A stretch of DNA of 64,000 nucleotides. It comes from Heterohyrax brucei. Taxonomy: Eukaryota > Chordata > Mammalia > Hyracoidea > Procaviidae. The stretch spans positions 69,190,931 to 69,254,930 of the forward strand of contig CM053146.1 of assembly GCA_028571685.1 (NCBI GenBank), written 5' to 3'. Made by a program: the position numbers and the translations under genes. This document shows positions 58,504 to 64,000 of this stretch, one piece after another. The notes under the pieces are model-generated. The model saw only the letters and a list, made by a program, of their open reading frames with translations. It was not told the origin of the DNA and did no database searches. How positions within the stretch are numbered: position 1 is the stretch's first letter; every line of letters starts with the position of its first letter.

Positions 58504-59784
58504 TTCTGACACATTCTTCAAATAGTTCATGCACACTAAAATTTGTAAAGCACTGTTAATGCACTTGTACCATGTATTATATAAGGATCTGAAATGCAAA
58601 CGCTTATGGGGAAAGACCAGTAATGAATGACTCAGCCTGTGGTAAACTAGGGAGCTCAGATCATGTTTAAAGGAAGAAGCTGGGTCTCAGCTTTGGCTGA
58701 TGTATGTAGAAATCTGAGTCTACTGTTGATGAATTTTAATAGAAGGCATAAACCTGACATTTTAAGTAGACTCTCTGTATTCAGAAATGTTATCAAATAA
58801 CTAAAAATATTTAAATGTAGCTCATGCCAACAAAAGCTTATCTAGCATATTTGATGAGTAGGCCAGAAAATCAGTGTGGCTGTTCCACGTGAGAGATGAG
58901 AGATAATGGAGCCCCAAATGTATAGTGCCTTATAGACCTTAAAAGGGTTGGGATTTTTCTCTAAGTGAATTGGTATGTCACTGGAGGGTTGCGAGCAGAG
59001 AATGATATAATCAAACAGATTTAAAAGGATCACTCTAGCTACTCAGGACTAGGTCTGTGGCATCTGATCCTAAGAATGCTCTGTAATTGTGCACATAAAA
59101 AACTCTAATCAGCCAGGGCTAGAGAATGTGCTGCTGGCAAACACCTCTCTAGTCTATAATTAGCACCTCTAAGGATGCACTATTTCAAGGCAGTCCCTTC
59201 TATTTGGAGAGTCTACTAATTCTTCTACTTAAACCTCAGCCCCCATTAGTTTTTCATATCCAAGTGGCAACATTGTTCTAGAATTCAGACATAAGCTAAG
59301 TCAAATCCATCTTCCACTTGATAATACTCCATTTTTTGCTCAAATTCATAAACTTTTTCTGTAAAAGACGGTTTCATGTTTCCTGTTAGAGTTCCTTTTA
59401 AAAGTGAACACCAAAATTGTTTTTTTAAAAAATCCTATGTGGTCACATAATCGCAAAGTGAACCAGAATCATCAGAACTATCATGTCCCTTAGTCAGGAC
59501 ACTGTGTTTCCATTTATGGTCTTAATCAGAAATTAGAGGGTCTGATTTCCCCATCATGCTTCTGTTGAATTTATTGTGAAATCAAATTCTTAAGTATTTT
59601 TCAGGCTTATGAAAAGCCACATTTCTGGCATCCTAGAATTGTACAATAGATTGTTTTGAACCAAGTATGTGGTTCTGCAATTATTCTAGTAGCATTTAAC
59701 GTTGTTAGACAAAAAAAAAAAAAAAGAATAAATTAAAAAATGAAGAAATTTATTTTGGTGTGATTGTTGCTTAGTACTAATCAG
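58504..59784. other. Unassigned noncoding sequence with an old repeat fragment
   Basis: About 58830-59045 ('cagtgtggctgttccacgtg', 'tcactggagggttgcgagca', 'taaaaggatcactctagcta') looks like the same old mammalian repeat type as 39.7-40.4 kb. An A-run lies at about 59711-59724. No gene. Confidence 0.4.
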
Positions 59785-59945
59785 AAACCCTGATGGTATA
59801 ATAGTTCAGTGCTATATCTGCTAACCAAAAGGTCGTCAGTTCAAATTAGCCAGGCAGGCGCCCCTTGGAAACTCTGTGGAGCAGTTCCATGCTCCTCGTC
59901 GGGTCTCTATGAGTCAGAATCAACACCATAGCAGTTTGGGTTGCT
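59785..59945 (+). mobile_element. AfroSINE copy
   Basis: Sense: 'aaccctgatggtataatagt', 'ctaaccaaaaggtcgtcagt', 'gccccttggaaactctgtgg', 'ctctatgagtcagaatcaac'. Confidence 0.86.
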
Positions 59946-60817
59946 CCCAAAATTTGTTTTTCTTCTTAGTTGTGTGTCACCTACAGTTTAGGTAAGCGTA
60001 CTATAATACCTTCAGATGATTCACACCTTCGTTGAATAGTACGAGGACCAACGACAGGACTGGAAAACCCTCTGATCACATACAGTCACACACTGTATTC
60101 CTACAGCCACACCAGACATTAATGATCACTGTGGTAATCTTTTCCAGAGTTGGGTCTATTTTGAGTTTTCAACACAATATTTTTAGGTCTTTTGACCATT
60201 TCCATCATCCCCCAAAAGTTCTTCGTTTGAAGTCCATTTTCAGTCAGTCCCCACTACCACAGCCAGGCCCAAGCAACTGCTGATTTGCTTTCTTTCTCTA
60301 CAGATTTATACTGCCTGGAATTTTTACATAAATGAAGTCACATAATACGTGATTTTTCTATCTAGCTTCTTTTACTTAGCTTCTTTCCTTCATATATGCT
60401 GTCATATGCATCAGCAGTTTAAGTCTTCCTATCACTAAAACATTTTATTTTATAGATATGCCATATCTTATTTATCAATATACCAAATTTAGTTTATCCT
60501 TTCTCCAGACGATAGACATTTGGGCTGTTTACTGTCTGGGGGTATTATGAATAGTACTGCTTAAAGAATCACAAGTGTTTGTACGGACATGTTTTAATTC
60601 TTCTTGAATACCTCAGAATGAATTGCTACACTGCATGGTAAGTTTATGATTAATTTTTTTAAGAAGTGGCCAGTTTTATCATTTTACACTCCCACCAGCA
60701 ATACTTGAAGGTTCTAATTTCACCAATACTTGTTTGGTATTCTCAGTAATTTTTGTTATAGCCATTGTACTGTTATCTCATTTTGTTGTAATTTGTGTTT
60801 CCCTCTTTAAAATGTTG

Positions 60818-61292
60818 AAAAACAACGATGTCACTTTGAAGACTAAGGTGCATCTGACCCAAGCTATGGTGCTTTCAATTGTCTCACAGGCATGTGAATG
60901 CTGGAGGATGAATACAGAAGACTGAAGAAAAATTGACACTGCCATTAAATTGTGGTGTTTGCAAAGAATATTGAATATAGTGTGAACTGACAAAAGAATG
61001 AGCAAACCAGTCTTGAAGAAGTACAATCAGATTGCTCCTTAGAGGTAAGGATGGTGAGAGTATATCCCACATAATTTGAATGTGTTATCAGGAGGGATCA
61101 GTCCCTGGAGAAGATCATCACGATTAGTAAAAAGAGCAAGACCCTCAATGACAGGGACTGACACAGTGACTGCAACAATGGGATTAAGTATAACAACGAT
61201 TAAGAGCATGACACAGGACCAGATAGTGTTTTGTTCTTTTGTACATCAGGTCACGATGAATTGGAACTTACTCGATGACACTTAACAACAAC
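60818..61292 (+). mobile_element. RTE LINE 3' end with intact tail
   Basis: 'gatgtcactttgaagactaa', 'ctgacccaagctatggtgct', 'aaattgtggtgtttgcaaag', 'gatcagtccctggagaagat', ending 'tcgatgacacttaacaacaa' plus 'caatg'. It is inserted into the antisense L1M. Confidence 0.9.
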
Positions 61293-61376
61293 AATGATTA
61301 ATGATATGTAGAATCTTTTCATGTACTTATTCAAAGAGCTTTATTGGTGAAATGTCTATTCAAACATTTTGTCCTC

Positions 61377-61744
61377 TATCTTAGTTATCAATTTCTTCAT
61401 AAAAAATTACTCCAAAATTAGCAACTTAAAACATACTTATTATCACAGTTTCTGAGGGTCAAGAACTAAGTAGCAGCCTAGCTGTGTGTCTCTGGCTTAA
61501 GGGGTCTCATGGGATTGAGGATAAGATATCAATCATCTGAAGGCTTGACTGGGGCTGCAGGATCTACTCCCAAGTTGGTTCATTCATAAGACTGAGTGAG
61601 GCACAAACACAAGGGTTTAGAAGTCACATATCATCACTTCTATTGAATTCTTTTGGTCACACAGTTGAATACGGATATAATGTGAGAAGACCTTGCACAA
61701 AGAAATATCAAAAGACATTGGATCATTGGAGGCCATTTGGAGAT
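61377..61744 (-). mobile_element. MLT1-type LTR (ERVL-MaLR), antisense
   Basis: 'attactccaaaattagcaac', 'ttatcacagtttctgagggt', 'catctgaaggcttgactggg', 'gctgcaggatctactcccaa', 'ttggaggccatttggagatt'. This is the reverse complement of the LTR type at 44.0-46.1 kb. No viral genes. Subfamily not fixed. Confidence 0.6.
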
Positions 61745-63169
61745 TAGCCACCACATCCATATTTTAACTGGGTTGTCTTTTTTTTTTTATTGGATTATAA
61801 AAATTCTTTATGCATTCATATTACAAGACCTTTATTAGACATATGATTGGAAATGTTTTTGCCTGGTCTAGATTCATCTTTTCATTTTCTCATTGCTGTC
61901 TTTTGAAGAGTAATAGTTTTAAATTTTGAGGAAGTCCATCCACTTTTTTTATTTTTTAAATGTACTTTGCTTTTTGTGTCTTATTTAGAATATTTTTAAT
62001 CTCACAGAAATTTTCTCCTTTGAGTTTCTCTAGAAGTCTTAGTTTTCATTATTACATTTAGTTCTGTAATCTGTTTTGTGGATTTTTTTTTACAGAGTTT
62101 GAAGCAATGTTTTAGTGTTTACTTATTTTGCATATGGATATTCAATTGCCCTACAATCAACTGTTGAAAAAGACTTCTCAGTTCCCTGGTGAAATGTTTG
62201 TCAGTTTTGCTGAAAATCAGCAAGAATTTCTCAACTCTTAATCCTGTTCTATTATTTCATTGGCAATGCAACTTGACAGCACTTGGCTTGGCTACACCAA
62301 TATCATGCAGTCTTTATTACCGCCACTTTAGAATAAAGTTTGAAATCAGTCAATGCAAGGCTTCCAAATTTGGTCTTCGTCATCAAATTTATTTTGATTA
62401 TGTAGATCCTTTGCACTTCCTGATAAATTTTAACATGAACCTGTCAATTCTTAGAAAATTTCAGCTAACATAAAGTTGTTCATAACAACCCCTTATAATC
62501 TTTTTGATATCTTTAGGTTTGATAGTTATAACCACCCTTTCTTTCTTCCATCAGCTAATTTATGTATTTGCTCTTTGGGGGGAGAAGGAGGTATCATCCT
62601 AGCTGACGATTCATCAGTTTTGTTGATCTTTTCAAAAAAATCAACTATTGCTTTCACTGATAGTTTCTATTGTTTTTCTATTCTCTATTTCATTGATTTT
62701 CACTTGGATTTTTATCACTTTCTTTCCTCTGATTGCTATAGGTTCAATTATAACTTTCTGATTTCTCTGGTGATCCATGGGATATTTAGAAACGTGTTGT
62801 TTAATGTCCAAATGTTTTGAGATTTCCTAATTTTTTGTTGTTGAGGCTGATTTGTAATTCATGTCCATTGTAGTTAGATAACACAGTTCAAACAACCAAT
62901 TTTTTTAACGTACTGAGCTTCTTTGATAGCCTAGTATATCAGATATCTTGTAAAACACTCAACATATACTTACAAGGAATGTGTATTTTGTTCTCATTAG
63001 ATGAAATGCTCCAATACCACCAGCTAGGCTGATTTGTTAGATAGAGCTGTTTGCGTCTTCTTATTCTTGCTGATTTTCTGTTGTTATTCTATTATTCATA
63101 CACAGTGATCAAAGAAAATAATACTCAGTTGAAAGTTTCAGCCAAATTTTTAAATTCTTTATTTCTACT

Positions 63170-63333
63170 TTGGAAATTCTGGTAATGTAGTGGTTAAGAG
63201 CTATGGTGGCTAACCAAAAGTCTGGCAGTTTGAATCCAGCAGGCATTCCTTGGAAACACTATAGGGCAATTCAACTCTGTCCTATAGAGCTGCTGTCAGT
63301 CAGAATCAACTCAGCAGCAGTGCGTTTGGTTTA
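63170..63333 (+). mobile_element. AfroSINE copy
   Basis: Sense: 'ttctggtaatgtagtggtta', 'agtctggcagtttgaatcca', 'gcattccttggaaacactat', 'gtcagtcagaatcaactcag', 'gcgtttggttta'. Confidence 0.87.
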
Positions 63334-63802
63334 TTTCTCCTTCAACTTTGTCAGCTTTTGCTTAATATGTTTTGGGTCTCTGTTAGGTGTATTGACATCT
63401 ATGATTGTTACATTTTCTTAATATACTGATCCTTTTATCATTATGAAATATGTTTGTTTCTCACACCTGCTTAACTCGGTCTATTTTGTCTGACTTTAAG
63501 TAATAGCTACATTAATAGCCATTAATGTAGCCATTCCAGCTTTTTTTATTATGATTCCTTTTTTCCATCCCTTTATTTTCAACCTAAACATCTTTAAACC
63601 GATTATTTTAAAAAAAGAACATATAGTTGAATCTTGCATTATTTTCCAGCTGGAAAATCTCTTACTTTGATTGTAATATTTAATCCATTTCCAATTAGTG
63701 TAATGACTGATATAATTAGATTTATGTTTGTCACTTTTCTATTATATGTGTTATGTCTTTATATTCTTCCCTTTCTCACTTTCTGCTTTATTTTATACTA
63801 AA

Positions 63803-63948
63803 TGGAGCCCTGGTGATGTAATGGTTTAAGAGCTCTAGCTGCTAACTAAAATGCCAACAGTTCAAGTCTATCAGCCACACCTTGGAAACCCTGCAAAGTA
63901 GCTATACTCTGCCCTGTAGGACAATCAACTTGATGGCAATAGGTTTTC
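63803..63948 (+). mobile_element. AfroSINE copy
   Basis: Sense: 'ggagccctggtgatgtaatg', 'gctgctaactaaaatgccaa', 'caccttggaaaccctgcaaa', 'aatcaacttgatggcaatag'. A piece of the tail ('gggtcgctatgagtcgga') is deleted. Confidence 0.85.
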
Positions 63949-64000
63949 ATTTTATATTAAATAAATGTATTTTACTATTTTAATTTTAACTCCTCTGTTT

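Larger units (their letters stand above)
60120..64000 (-). mobile_element. Ancient L1 (L1M-type), antisense, interrupted four times
   Basis: Pieces: 60120-60817 (3' UTR and ORF2 end: 'caactgctgatttgctttct', 'cactcccaccagcaatactt'), 61293-61376, 61745-63169 ('tcctctgattgctataggtt', 'caactattgctttcactgat'), 63334-63802 and 63949 to the edge. The order agrees with one antisense L1 running from its 3' end into ORF2. Interrupting elements: RTE 60818, MLT1-type LTR 61377, AfroSINEs 63170 and 63803. Frames such as 62476-62820 are antisense to ORF2. Confidence 0.65.

Noticed and set aside
62476..62820. 114-codon open frame on the plus strand
   Set aside because: It is antisense to decayed L1M ORF2 sequence and has no independent support.

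Overview
This window is a gene-poor stretch of mammalian nuclear DNA, almost certainly from an afrotherian and most likely an elephant or close paenungulate relative. The assignment rests on three repeat families recognised from memory: many tRNA-headed AfroSINE copies (head resembling 'cctggtggcgcagtggttaag', tail resembling 'tatgagtcggaatcgactcgacggca'), RTE-clade LINEs whose 3' tail resembles the AfroSINE tail and ends in 'aacaacaac', and L1 copies with an Afrotheria-type 3' UTR. Ancient mammal-wide repeats (L2, MIR, L1M, HAL1-type, MLT1-type LTR, hAT fragments) form an older layer. I found no host protein-coding exon, rRNA, tRNA gene or CRISPR array. The long open frames are all pieces of transposon proteins or chance openings. 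No database search was run, so family names are by pattern recognition and identities are by-eye estimates.

Layout. 1-2.4 kb: 3' part of an L1 with its ORF2 C-terminus still largely open. 2.4-13.5 kb: old L2/MIR/AfroSINE pieces, an old L1 3' UTR, and a repeat-free block at 9.69-10.45 kb that looks like a conserved regulatory element. 13.5-15.8 kb: a 5'-truncated L1 with a visible target-site duplication. 19.2-20.0 kb: AfroSINEs nested three deep plus a CA microsatellite. 21.3-22.4 kb: RTE 3' end split by an antisense L1. 23.9-28.9 kb: an RTE island best read as one minus-strand RTE with a twin-priming 5' inversion, later hit by a palindromic mariner and by a second RTE that carries an internal inversion. 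30-38.3 kb: a possible LTR, an antisense L1 3' UTR, a sense HAL1-like element (31.8-35.35 kb) carrying the second palindromic mariner, and a HAL1-like element with 5' inversion (35.4-38.3 kb). 39.7-46.1 kb: old repeats, a possible second LTR, and an MLT1-type LTR split by an L1. 46.3-51.8 kb: AfroSINEs, a HAL1-like fragment, an antisense RTE 5' part, an L1M and a hAT MITE. 54.5-56.9 kb: long L2 split by an L1, then an RTE 3' end. 57.0-58.5 kb: a 220-bp segment present twice in inverted orientation, one copy flanked by a 19-bp direct repeat. 60.1-64 kb: antisense L1M interrupted by RTE, MLT1-type LTR and two AfroSINEs.

The elements do not work together as a host pathway; the interest lies in the mobilome. 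RTE presumably supplied the machinery that moved the AfroSINEs. Two mariner-derived copies share one palindromic architecture, one internal junction and one length (about 552 bp), implying a fold-back element that spread in that rearranged form. The inverted 220-bp duplication with its direct repeat looks like a locally templated insertion.
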